This document shows, in pieces, positions 1 through 6,858 of a stretch of 64,000 nucleotides of DNA. Every line of letters starts with the position of its first letter. Position 1 is the stretch's first letter. This DNA is from Clostridia bacterium (GTDB lineage Bacteria > Bacillota > Clostridia > Oscillospirales > CAG-382). The translations under genes were made by a program, and so were the position numbers. The notes under the pieces were generated by a model. That model saw nothing but the letters and a program-made list of their open reading frames with translations. It was not told where the DNA came from and searched no databases. The stretch is from positions 1-64,000 of the forward strand of contig JAFYKY010000023.1 in assembly GCA_017537345.1 (NCBI GenBank), read 5' to 3'.

Positions 1-216
1 ATGAACCGTGTTTCGATGATGGGCGATACTTTAAAGGACATATTCGATCATGCCGAAGATTACGATGTTTTCTGTGATTATATGGTAAACCATATTAACG
101 AATCGAGAGAAAAAATGTCTGACGTACTAAAGCTTAAAAAGAGATTTCCGCCTTTGACCTTGGAACAGCTTATGGAACTTAAAACAAAAACCTATGCTCC
201 TATAGATGCCGGGTAA
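1..216 (+). CDS. Hypothetical protein, possibly the C-terminal end of a longer gene
   Basis: The 71-residue reading frame opens exactly at base 1, so its ATG may be internal and the gene may continue upstream of the window. It is charged, with no signal peptide and no membrane segment. I do not recognise the family. It ends 26 bases before a strong hairpin terminator, which supports it being the end of a real transcription unit. Confidence 0.45.
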   Translation: MNRVSMMGDTLKDIFDHAEDYDVFCDYMVNHINESREKMSDVLKLKKRFPPLTLEQLMELKTKTYAPIDAG

Positions 217-242
217 ACCGTGCTTTGGGGCTTGATGATAAT

Positions 243-270
243 AAAACCTCCGATCTCTCGGAGGTTTTTT
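243..270. terminator. Bidirectional rho-independent terminator
   Basis: AAAACCTCCG and CGGAGGTTTT pair around a 6-base loop, with A and T runs on either side. It sits between the plus-strand gene at the left edge and the minus-strand oxidoreductase, so it can stop transcription from both. Confidence 0.85.
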
Positions 271-273
271 GTG

Positions 274-1344
274 TTATTTACCTATATGGGGATTCTGTCT
301 GTGAGCTTCTTCGATAACCGCAAGCTGTTGGCGGACCTGACACAGCTTTATATCGTGCTCTCTGCCTTCGGTAAAGAGTGCGTATATCTGGTCGTAATAG
401 GTCTGAACAGCGGCGATAAAGGGTGCCTGAGGATCGCCTTCCCAGCTTTCCTCGTGCCAGTTAAGCTTTTCGGTGCAGTATGCGGGGAAGCATTCAACCT
501 TGTCTGCGGTAAGAGGATCCTTTATAAGATGCTGATCTTCGTTTTCTTCGGGAATAAAGTATTTCCAATCAATATGAGCCATGCTTCCCTTAAGAGAACC
601 GCGGGTACCGTGGATCTTGTATGTAAAGAGAGGGTATCCGTCTGCGGAAGAGATCTCAAGGTCGATAAGAGGCTTGTTAGGTGCAGTAAGTATGAGCTTG
701 CAGTAATCCTCTGCATCGCCGAAGGTGTTGCATCTGTCCATACGGCAGAAAACTTCGGGCATACCGTCGTACATATCCATTATATTAAGCGCCTGATCAA
801 GAGGGTGAGGTCCTGTGTTTGCAAGGTTTCCACCGTTGAATTCGCGGCAGCACTGCCAGTCCCAGCGGCGTGCGTAGCCGTTGAACTGAATGCCGACCTG
901 AACCAATCTGCCCAACACGCCGGAAGCGATAACTTCCTTTACCTTTTCAAAATAATGGGCAAATCTGGACTGCTGGAATACAAGGAACACTCTGCCGTTC
1001 TTTTTTGCAATTTCGCACAACTCGTCAAACTGCTCTACTGTGGGAACGCAAGGCTTTTCGCACAGTACGTTAAAGCCGTGCTCAAGCAGATCCTTGGTGA
1101 CGGGGTAATGAAGATGGCTGGGGGTGGAGTTTATAACAAGATCAATATCGGTTCTGCCGTAAAGCTGGGTGTGGGAAGTGAATGTTTCGCATCCGTATTC
1201 CTTTGCCGCACGTACACGGCGAACATCCATAGGCTCTACAACGCCGATAACCTTAAAACGCTCGGTATCCTTTTTAAGATGCAGACCGTGAATATCTCTG
1301 CCGCTTCTGCCCTGACCGAGTATGACTACGTTTAACTGTTTCAT
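274..1344 (-). CDS. Gfo/Idh/MocA family NAD(P)-dependent oxidoreductase
   Basis: A predicted cytosolic dehydrogenase of about 356 residues. The N-terminus VVILGQGRSGRDIHGLHL is a Rossmann dinucleotide-binding fold. The family signature LCEKPC lies near residue 95, where EKP carries the lysine typical of Gfo/Idh/MocA enzymes. The C-terminal half has the expected alpha/beta substrate domain, including NGGNLANTGPHPLDQALNIM. I chose the ATG at 1344 because AAGGAG lies about 11 bases upstream; an in-frame GTG three codons earlier is too close to that site. Family members act on sugars, inositols or their derivatives, and the substrate cannot be read here. It is a single-gene unit ending at a shared terminator. 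Confidence 0.9.
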   Translation of the reverse strand: MKQLNVVILGQGRSGRDIHGLHLKKDTERFKVIGVVEPMDVRRVRAAKEYGCETFTSHTQLYGRTDIDLVINSTPSHLHYPVTKDLLEHGFNVLCEKPCVPTVEQFDELCEIAKKNGRVFLVFQQSRFAHYFEKVKEVIASGVLGRLVQVGIQFNGYARRWDWQCCREFNGGNLANTGPHPLDQALNIMDMYDGMPEVFCRMDRCNTFGDAEDYCKLILTAPNKPLIDLEISSADGYPLFTYKIHGTRGSLKGSMAHIDWKYFIPEENEDQHLIKDPLTADKVECFPAYCTEKLNWHEESWEGDPQAPFIAAVQTYYDQIYALFTEGREHDIKLCQVRQQLAVIEEAHRQNPHIGK

Positions 1345-1416
1345 ATTTATCACAACTCCTTATGTTATTAAGGAGATTATACCACAGCCGTTAAAGGTTG
1401 TAAAGAAATTTTTTCA

Positions 1417-1773
1417 TTATTTTGCCATAAGCAATCCCGTTTTTTTATCCCAGCACTGGCGGGTCACGTTTCCGTCGGTGCGGGTTGTCCCGTCAAAGAC
1501 GAAGGCTTGTATGGTTACCAGTATTTTTTCCTCCGTTTCCTCGGTGTTATACACCATAACAGCGGAAAATGGCTTAAAATCCCCTTCTTTTCTCGCTTCT
1601 GAGGCGCGGGGAAGCAGTTGCTTCGAAGCAAAAGAGTGAAACTTTTTTGCCAGATTTTCGTAAAAAGCGTTTGCGGTCTTTTTCAGCTTTCTGTTGCCGA
1701 AATCGGGGTAGGACAGGTTTATATATACCAGTTCCTCCCCTTTTTCATTTTTTAATATCTGCTTGGTTTGCAT
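1417..1773 (-). CDS. DUF4163/PdaC-like small protein at the end of the gerA operon
   Basis: This 118-residue protein has no signal peptide. The pattern (ISYP-like start, AFYENLAKKF, FKPFSAVMVY, a late WDKKTG) resembles the DUF4163 domain of PdaC and RsiV-type proteins, but the DUF3298 domain that usually follows is absent. An AGGAGG-like site precedes the ATG, and the gene starts a few bases after the membrane protein at 1778-2302, so it is probably the last gene of the germination operon. The family call rests on pattern memory only. Its function is unknown. Confidence 0.6.
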   Translation of the reverse strand: MQTKQILKNEKGEELVYINLSYPDFGNRKLKKTANAFYENLAKKFHSFASKQLLPRASEARKEGDFKPFSAVMVYNTEETEEKILVTIQAFVFDGTTRTDGNVTRQCWDKKTGLLMAK

Positions 1774-1777
1774 ATAA

Positions 1778-2302
1778 TCATTCCTCCCGAAAAGATTGTA
1801 TGCGTCTTCCCCCCTGCATTAGAACAGGAATAAGGGCGGGAAGTAATAAAGCTATCGCCTGCGTCCGTCCCAAGCCGAAGGATATGGGCAGACTTACCGC
1901 CAGCGCAATGCAAAGTCCTTTCACTCTGTCTGCGGGACACACTCCCGCCGCAAGAGGAAGCAGTAAAATAAGACCGATAAACCCATAAGGCGAGCTTTCT
2001 CCCGTATTGCCGAGGAAGGAACAAATCAGGGACAGTATTAACAGCAGGGGAAACGAATAATAAAAATTCTTTTTTATAAAGGCGGTAATAATACAGCAGA
2101 TATATATTATCAAGGTCAGCTTAACGGGCAATATGAGTCCGCAAAACCCCATCAGCAAGGGAACGGCGGCAGGCGTCAGTCTGCGCAGCGCCTTTATATT
2201 TGAAAGCAGTACCGCCAAAAGCGCAAAAACCGCGCATTCCACGGGTCCCGCCTCGGTCACTGCAATACAGGCGGCTGTCATCGCCGCGAAGGCCGCCGTC
2301 AC
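1778..2302 (-). CDS. Polytopic membrane protein overlapping gerA
   Basis: A 174-residue, very hydrophobic protein with about six membrane segments and a short basic tail. I do not recognise the family; it is not an obvious GerB-type permease, which would be about twice as long. Its GTG start overlaps the gerA stop (GTGA), a sign of translational coupling, so it is probably made together with the GerA protein and may act in the spore membrane. Its place next to gerA is the only functional clue. Confidence 0.65.
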   Translation of the reverse strand: MTAAFAAMTAACIAVTEAGPVECAVFALLAVLLSNIKALRRLTPAAVPLLMGFCGLILPVKLTLIIYICCIITAFIKKNFYYSFPLLLILSLICSFLGNTGESSPYGFIGLILLLPLAAGVCPADRVKGLCIALAVSLPISFGLGRTQAIALLLPALIPVLMQGGRRIQSFREE

Positions 2303-3651
2303 AATTTTTCCTTTCTGAACACCGTCTTACCGGGAAAAGCAATAAGATAATCCTGCATCCCTTCTTTTGAAAGAGGGGCAAGGGGTGTCATATAAGGCTT
2401 CCCGAAGCTTTCCCCGGAAGAAAGCAGACAGAATATTACGGATATTCCCGCAAGTACGCCGGGAATTCCGCAAATACAGCCCGCCGCAAGTAAAATATAC
2501 CTGGCAATAACCGATGAATACATATATACCGGTACTATGAATGCGGTTACCTCGGAAAGCGCCACCACCATCACGGTAATGGGTGCGATAAGTCCTGCGC
2601 TTACCGCGGCTTCTCCGAGTATCAGCGAGCCTACTATTCCCACCGCATCCCCCAATCTTTGGGGCATTCTCACGCCTACCTCCCGTAACAGTTCAAAGAC
2701 CGTAAGGGCGGCAAATACCTCTGCCCACAAGGGCATCGGCAGTTTTGATGAGTATTCTTCCAGGGAAACTTTTATGGCTTCGGGTAATATATGGGGAGCG
2801 TGATACCACGCGGCGCAGAAAAATGCGGGTAACAAAAGAGAAACCAGCATTGCGGTAAAACGAAGCGTCCTTATAAAGGTGGCGTAAACCGGCGAACGGT
2901 AGTAATCGTCGGAGGATTGCAAAGCCTCCGCAAAAACGTAAGGCGCAGTAAGCACGAAAGGGGAACCATCGCATATTATGGCAATTCTTCCCGCTATCAG
3001 CTTTGAGATAACCTTATCTGCCTTTTGGGAATTGCCGAACTTCGGCAGCATTCCGTTTCCGGCAATAAGCGTTTCAAGATTTCCCGAATCCGTAAGTCCG
3101 GTAATCTTTTCGCTTTGTAAGCGTTTTATTATCTTTTGCGCCATTCCTTCTTCCGCTCTGCCTTCTATCCATACCACCGCCACACGTGTGCTTGTGATAT
3201 CTCCCATGATCACGGGGACGGATTTAAGGTTTTCGGATTTTACGCACCTTCGTATCAATGCCAGATTTATTTCCCAGTCTTCGGTAAAGCCCACCTTGGG
3301 ACCCCGCACGGTTATGTCCGTATCGGGCTCGGTTACTGCCCGCTTTACGGTAGCCGCGGCGTTTGCAAGAACGATCTCGCTTTCGGTGATAAGCAACACC
3401 TGACCGTCAAGTATTGCCGCAACAGCCTCGTCCGTACTTTTCGGCTGTGTAACGGATACACCCCGCAAGATCTCTTTCAGGCTCCCTTTTCCAAAGCTTT
3501 CGGTTACAGGTGCTATCATCTCGCGGGAAATGTAGCCTCTGTCTGTCATTCCGCGAAGAAAGCAAAGAAAAAGTGTTCTTTTTCCGAAAATTATCTCTCT
3601 GGAAATAAAATCCGAACAATTTTCAAACCGCTTTTCTATTTCTGTCCGCAT
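2299..3651 (-). CDS. gerAA: GerA-family spore germination protein (A subunit)
   Basis: A 450-residue protein related to the A subunits of germinant receptors (GerAA/GerKA) and to SpoVAF. Its soluble N-terminal domain of about 250 residues contains GDITSTRVAVVWIEG. It is followed by membrane segments and conserved stretches including PMPLWAEVFAALTVFELLRE, MPQRLGDAVGIVGSLILGEA and ITVMVVALSEVTAFIVP, which are family hallmarks. In spores these proteins sit in the inner membrane. No separate GerB permease or GerC lipoprotein gene follows; two unfamiliar small genes do. That makes either an orphan A subunit or a non-canonical receptor plausible. The GTG/ATG start is preceded by a GGGAG site. Confidence 0.9.
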   Translation of the reverse strand: MRTEIEKRFENCSDFISREIIFGKRTLFLCFLRGMTDRGYISREMIAPVTESFGKGSLKEILRGVSVTQPKSTDEAVAAILDGQVLLITESEIVLANAAATVKRAVTEPDTDITVRGPKVGFTEDWEINLALIRRCVKSENLKSVPVIMGDITSTRVAVVWIEGRAEEGMAQKIIKRLQSEKITGLTDSGNLETLIAGNGMLPKFGNSQKADKVISKLIAGRIAIICDGSPFVLTAPYVFAEALQSSDDYYRSPVYATFIRTLRFTAMLVSLLLPAFFCAAWYHAPHILPEAIKVSLEEYSSKLPMPLWAEVFAALTVFELLREVGVRMPQRLGDAVGIVGSLILGEAAVSAGLIAPITVMVVALSEVTAFIVPVYMYSSVIARYILLAAGCICGIPGVLAGISVIFCLLSSGESFGKPYMTPLAPLSKEGMQDYLIAFPGKTVFRKEKL

Positions 3652-3710
3652 TTTTCACACTCCCTGTGGGTTAGTTTTCTACAAACGGGAAATTTTATAC
3701 CAAAAAGCCA

Positions 3711-3739
3711 TTGACTAAAATGTTCGGTGCGTATATAAT
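3711..3739 (+). promoter_or_regulatory. Sigma-A promoter for the DUF4358/M23 operon
   Basis: TTGACT (3711-3716) and a perfect TATAAT (3734-3739) are separated by 17 bases. The first start codon lies about 30 bases downstream of the -10 box. Confidence 0.8.
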
Positions 3740-3769
3740 TATGTTAATTAAACAATGGAGACGTGTGTA

Positions 3770-4231
3770 ATGAAAAAAATATTTTTTGTATTTCTTGCGG
3801 CAGTTCTTTTGCTGTGTTCCTGTACAAGCTCTTTTACCGTAAACGTTTCGGAGGCAGGTCCCGCTATGGCGGAGGCTACGGGCTTTGCGTGGATGGAGTA
3901 CGATAAAGACAGTATATATAACGATACCGGCATATCCGAAGATATGTACGTTGATTGCTTCTTCGCCTGGCTTCTTGAAGCAAGCGTGGGCAACTGCGCC
4001 TGCGTAATTCTTTTTGAGGCGGAGGACAGCCAAAAAGCCGGCGAGATAGAAACTTATCTCAACGCGTATCTTAACGACGTTCGTCTTACTCAGGAAAAAT
4101 ACAACGCGGATAATTACGCAATGGCTCAGGCGGCAGAGGTGGCGGTAGAACAGAATTACGTTATACTTGCCATTGCGCCCGATACTTCGGTTATCAAAGC
4201 CGCTTTCGAAAACGCAAAGGTTGCGGGATAA
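3770..4231 (+). CDS. DUF4358-like lipoprotein
   Basis: A 153-residue lipoprotein. A hydrophobic leader ends in LLLCSC, a lipobox whose Cys would be lipidated. The mature part contains VFFAW-like and CACVILFEAE segments, a stretch of the form EIETYLNAYL, and a late VILAIAPD segment that match DUF4358 proteins of Clostridia. The ATG at 3770 is preferred because GGAG at 3757-3760 precedes it; a longer frame would start inside that ribosome site. It shares an operon with the M23-like protein 12 bases downstream. The role of the family is not established. Confidence 0.75.
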   Translation: MKKIFFVFLAAVLLLCSCTSSFTVNVSEAGPAMAEATGFAWMEYDKDSIYNDTGISEDMYVDCFFAWLLEASVGNCACVILFEAEDSQKAGEIETYLNAYLNDVRLTQEKYNADNYAMAQAAEVAVEQNYVILAIAPDTSVIKAAFENAKVAG

Positions 4232-4243
4232 GGGCAGGCGGAT

Positions 4244-5860
4244 ATGAATAAACAAAACAACGGTCTTCGCGCTTTTTTCGCGGTATTGATGTGTATTCCC
4301 ATAGGGTTTATCATATATTTTGCCGTGCTTTATACAAATCATAATATTCCCGTGTCCGAGGTGGTTTCGGTTTCCGTAACCGCAGGGGACGGCAGAGTGT
4401 ATAATTATTCCGACGAGCAGACAAGAACCTTTTATCTTGACGTTTATCTGGACGCGGCGCCGGACGAAAATATCACCTCCGCGCCGGAGGGAGTTACACC
4501 CGCTCTGGTTGCCTGCGACAGAGGCGATAAGAGAATAGATTACAAGCTGTATCCTTCCGTAAAGGACGGCACGGTTATTATGCAGGATGAAAACGGATAT
4601 TTTTATTCCCTGCCTTCCGACGTGGAGCAGCACCTGCTTGTAAGAAGCGAGTTTCAGTATCTGTATGCGGGGGATCTGCTTCCCGTGTTTACCGTGGTTT
4701 CCGGTGACAGAGTGCAGGAAATAGCTCCCGTAAACTACAAATGGTCTTACAAAAAGGCAGATAATAAGTATTACGGCGATAATATCACCCTTAAATATGA
4801 AGAGGGAAGCGATCTGCGCATCTATTCCGACCGCGAAAATTCCATTTCCTTTTCCGTTCAGCCCGATACGGTCGAGCTTCGCATAAACGGTGAAAGCGTG
4901 GCTCCCGGCAGCTTTTCCTCCCTTGCTTATTCGGCAGACACTATTTTGGACGTTTCCGTAAGAGCCACCTGGGTAAACGATGGGGAAAGCAACTACGGCA
5001 CGGCAGAATACAGCTTTAAGATACTTTACGATATCCCCGCAAAGGTATATCTGTCCAATGACATTTGCGTAAGAGGCGATACCCTGCTTTTGCGCGTGGA
5101 TATGCTTACCGACGGCGAAACCGTTGAATTGGAAAGCGACCTGATCACCACCGCGCCGGAATTCGAAGTGCAAAGCGGCGTAGCCTACGCCATTCTTCCC
5201 ATTTCTCTGGAAAATCAACCCGGCACCTATGATCTTACCTTTGTTTCCGGTGAAAATACCGTAGAGCTTACTTTGGAGGTTCTGGACGGAGAATACGGAT
5301 TCGGTACGTATCATTATCCCAACGATATATTTTTACAGTACGTCGCGCAGGATAAGGTGGCAGAGCTTTCTTCCGTAATAGACAATACCGTAAGCTTCGG
5401 CGGCGCAATGTTCTTTACCTTTGACAGTCCTTTCGCGCTCCCCTGCGAAAAAGGCGTGGTTACGGAAAGCTTTGGTAAGAGTATCGTTATAAACGATGAG
5501 ACTGCTCAGGAAGCGCCCTTCAGCGGATACATTCCCGGCAACGTATATCAGGTTGCGGAGGGTACGTCCGTGGTTTCCATGCAGCGAGGCAAGGTGGTTT
5601 ACGCAGGCGAAACCGCGCTTACCGGCGGAACGGTAATTATAAGCCACGGTATGGGTATATATTCTTATTATTTCCACGTAGAGTATATCGCGGTTACCGA
5701 GGGCACCACGGTGCAAAAGGGCGCCATACTGGGTAAAGCGGGCGTCAGCGCTCTTTCTCCCGAAGGAGTCGGCAATATCGTTCACAACGCAATTTCCGTC
5801 GGCAAGGTGTTCGTAGATCCCGAACCCTTTATAGAAGGAACACTGTTCGTCGAACAATAA
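4244..5860 (+). CDS. Membrane-anchored protein with a degenerate M23 (LytM-like) C-terminal domain
   Basis: A 538-residue protein with one N-terminal membrane segment (about residues 10-30), a long beta-rich extracellular region and a C-terminal M23 fold (about 400-535). The fold is recognisable from VVTESFGKS, the GTSVVSMQRGKVVYAG turn, ISHGMGIYSYYFHVE and TTVQKGAILGKAG. The usual first zinc motif HxxxD is replaced (GYIPGNVYQV) and the usual HxH motif reads IVHNAIS, so at most one of the three zinc ligands of LytM remains. It is probably not a peptidase and may instead bind a partner, as degenerate LytM proteins such as SpoIIQ do. It is co-transcribed with the upstream lipoprotein. Confidence 0.85.
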   Translation: MNKQNNGLRAFFAVLMCIPIGFIIYFAVLYTNHNIPVSEVVSVSVTAGDGRVYNYSDEQTRTFYLDVYLDAAPDENITSAPEGVTPALVACDRGDKRIDYKLYPSVKDGTVIMQDENGYFYSLPSDVEQHLLVRSEFQYLYAGDLLPVFTVVSGDRVQEIAPVNYKWSYKKADNKYYGDNITLKYEEGSDLRIYSDRENSISFSVQPDTVELRINGESVAPGSFSSLAYSADTILDVSVRATWVNDGESNYGTAEYSFKILYDIPAKVYLSNDICVRGDTLLLRVDMLTDGETVELESDLITTAPEFEVQSGVAYAILPISLENQPGTYDLTFVSGENTVELTLEVLDGEYGFGTYHYPNDIFLQYVAQDKVAELSSVIDNTVSFGGAMFFTFDSPFALPCEKGVVTESFGKSIVINDETAQEAPFSGYIPGNVYQVAEGTSVVSMQRGKVVYAGETALTGGTVIISHGMGIYSYYFHVEYIAVTEGTTVQKGAILGKAGVSALSPEGVGNIVHNAISVGKVFVDPEPFIEGTLFVEQ

Positions 5861-5870
5861 AGTTATATTT

Positions 5871-5898
5871 AAAGCGCTCTTTTTAAGGGCGCTTTTAA
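5871..5898 (+). terminator. Rho-independent terminator
   Basis: AAAGCGC pairs with GCGCTTT and is followed by T-rich sequence, directly after the M23-like gene. Confidence 0.7.
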
Positions 5899-5907
5899 AT
5901 TTTTTAC

Positions 5908-5936
5908 TTTACAAACACAAAATATAGTGGTATAAT
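5908..5936 (+). promoter_or_regulatory. Sigma-A promoter of nrdR
   Basis: TTTACA (5908-5913), a 17-base spacer and TATAAT (5931-5936) lie about 40 bases before the nrdR start. Confidence 0.75.
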
Positions 5937-5978
5937 ATTATGTAAATTACAATATCCGAAAGGAAAAACAAAAATATT

Positions 5979-6428
5979 ATGAAATGTCCTATGTGTTCGT
6001 ATCCCGAAAGCAAGGTTATAGATTCCCGTCCCTCCGCAGACCATTCTTCCATACGCCGCCGCAGAGAGTGTGAAAAATGCCAAAAGCGTTTTACTACATA
6101 CGAAATTGTCGAAACGGTTCCTCTGGTGGTGGTAAAGCGTGATAAATCCCGTGAAACATTTGACAGAAGCAAGCTGCTTCGTTCCATTATCTCCGCCTGC
6201 GATAAACGCCACGTTTCCCGCGAGCAAATGGAAACCATTGCGGATGAGATACAGTTCACCTTGCAGAACTCTCTTCAGAACGAGGTTAATTCCACCTATA
6301 TCGGCGAGCTGGTTCTGGAAAAACTCCGCGGTATAGACGAAGTTGCGTATATCCGCTTCGCATCCGTTTACCGTTCCTTCAAGGATATTTCTCAGTTCCT
6401 TGAGGAAATTACCAACCTTAACAAATAG
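5979..6428 (+). CDS. nrdR: Transcriptional repressor NrdR
   Basis: A 149-residue protein of normal family length. The N-terminal zinc ribbon has MKCPMC, then CEKCQKRF about 30 residues later, giving the four-Cys zinc site. The ATP-cone domain follows, with VVVKRDKSRETFDRSKLLRS. The C-terminus has the expected VAYIRFASVYRSFKDI. NrdR senses (d)ATP through the cone and represses ribonucleotide reductase genes by binding NrdR boxes. No nrd genes are in the window, so it acts elsewhere on the chromosome. It has its own promoter and terminator and is monocistronic. Confidence 0.97.
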   Translation: MKCPMCSYPESKVIDSRPSADHSSIRRRRECEKCQKRFTTYEIVETVPLVVVKRDKSRETFDRSKLLRSIISACDKRHVSREQMETIADEIQFTLQNSLQNEVNSTYIGELVLEKLRGIDEVAYIRFASVYRSFKDISQFLEEITNLNK

Positions 6429-6433
6429 TTTAT

Positions 6434-6459
6434 AAAAGACCGCACGCCTGCGGTCTTTT
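6434..6459 (+). terminator. Rho-independent terminator of nrdR
   Basis: AAAAGACCGCA and TGCGGTCTTTT form a perfect 11-bp stem around a 4-base loop. Confidence 0.9.
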
Positions 6460-6497
6460 GTGCTTTTAAAAAAGTAATTTTTTTTGTAAAAAATCTC

Positions 6498-6526
6498 TTG
6501 ACAAATATTGTCGTCGGTGGTATATT
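6498..6526 (+). promoter_or_regulatory. Sigma-A promoter of the feo operon
   Basis: A perfect TTGACA (6498-6503) is followed by a 17-base spacer and TATATT (6521-6526), just ahead of feoA. Confidence 0.85.
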
Positions 6527-6535
6527 TACGTGTAG

Positions 6536-6549
6536 TTAGCATATGCTAA
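6536..6549. promoter_or_regulatory. Candidate iron-responsive operator upstream of feoA
   Basis: TTAGCATATGCTAA is a perfect 14-bp palindrome starting about 10 bases after the -10 box, so a bound repressor would block transcription initiation. The TTAG...CTAA arms resemble DtxR/IdeR-type boxes. A related inverted repeat lies between feoA and feoB. No regulator gene is adjacent, so the factor is inferred. Confidence 0.5.
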
Positions 6550-6569
6550 TAGCAAAAGGCAGGTTGAAT

Positions 6570-6782
6570 ATGAATTTAACAAAAGCACAAGAGGGTATGG
6601 AATATATCATCCGCGCCATAGAAACGGAGGACGAGGAGCTGGATAGCTTTTTGTTCACTCTGGGATGCTACAGCGGTGAAAAAATAACCGTGGTATCCCG
6701 CAGAAAGGGTACTTGCGTTATTTCCGTAAAGGATGCCCGTTATTGTATAGACAATCAGTTGGCGCAAGCAATTATTATATAA
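6570..6782 (+). CDS. feoA: Ferrous iron transport protein A
   Basis: A 70-residue SH3-like cytosolic protein of normal FeoA size. It has the glycine-containing LGCYSGEKITVVSRRKG turn and the RYCIDNQLAQAI end typical of the family, where DxxxA precedes the final strand. I use the ATG at 6570; an in-frame ATG at 6543 lies within the operator palindrome and has no ribosome site. FeoA works with FeoB in Fe(II) uptake. It leads the feo operon and is separated from feoB by a leader holding a second candidate operator. Confidence 0.9.
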   Translation: MNLTKAQEGMEYIIRAIETEDEELDSFLFTLGCYSGEKITVVSRRKGTCVISVKDARYCIDNQLAQAIII

Positions 6783-6810
6783 AAAGGCTGTATAAGCCCT
6801 TTTATTTGGC

Positions 6811-6836
6811 AGGGCGGTTAGTCCTTGCTAACTGAA
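6811..6836. promoter_or_regulatory. Second candidate operator between feoA and feoB
   Basis: GGTTAGTCCTTGCTAACTG contains the inverted repeat GTTAG(N6)CTAAC, the same TTAG/CTAA arms as the palindrome upstream of feoA. No good sigma-A promoter is seen here, so its role is uncertain. Confidence 0.35.
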
Positions 6837-6858
6837 ATTTTTGAAAGGAGAAAAAGGA

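Noticed and set aside
220-1335. Plus-strand frame of 371 residues opposite the oxidoreductase
   Set aside because: The minus strand carries a clear Gfo/Idh/MocA enzyme with a ribosome site; the plus frame starts in a terminator and has no recognisable domain.
3695-5314. Long open frame on the minus strand (539 residues) opposite the M23-like gene
   Set aside because: It overlaps two well-supported genes with promoter and ribosome sites on the plus strand, has no known motif and looks like antisense translation of codon-biased DNA.
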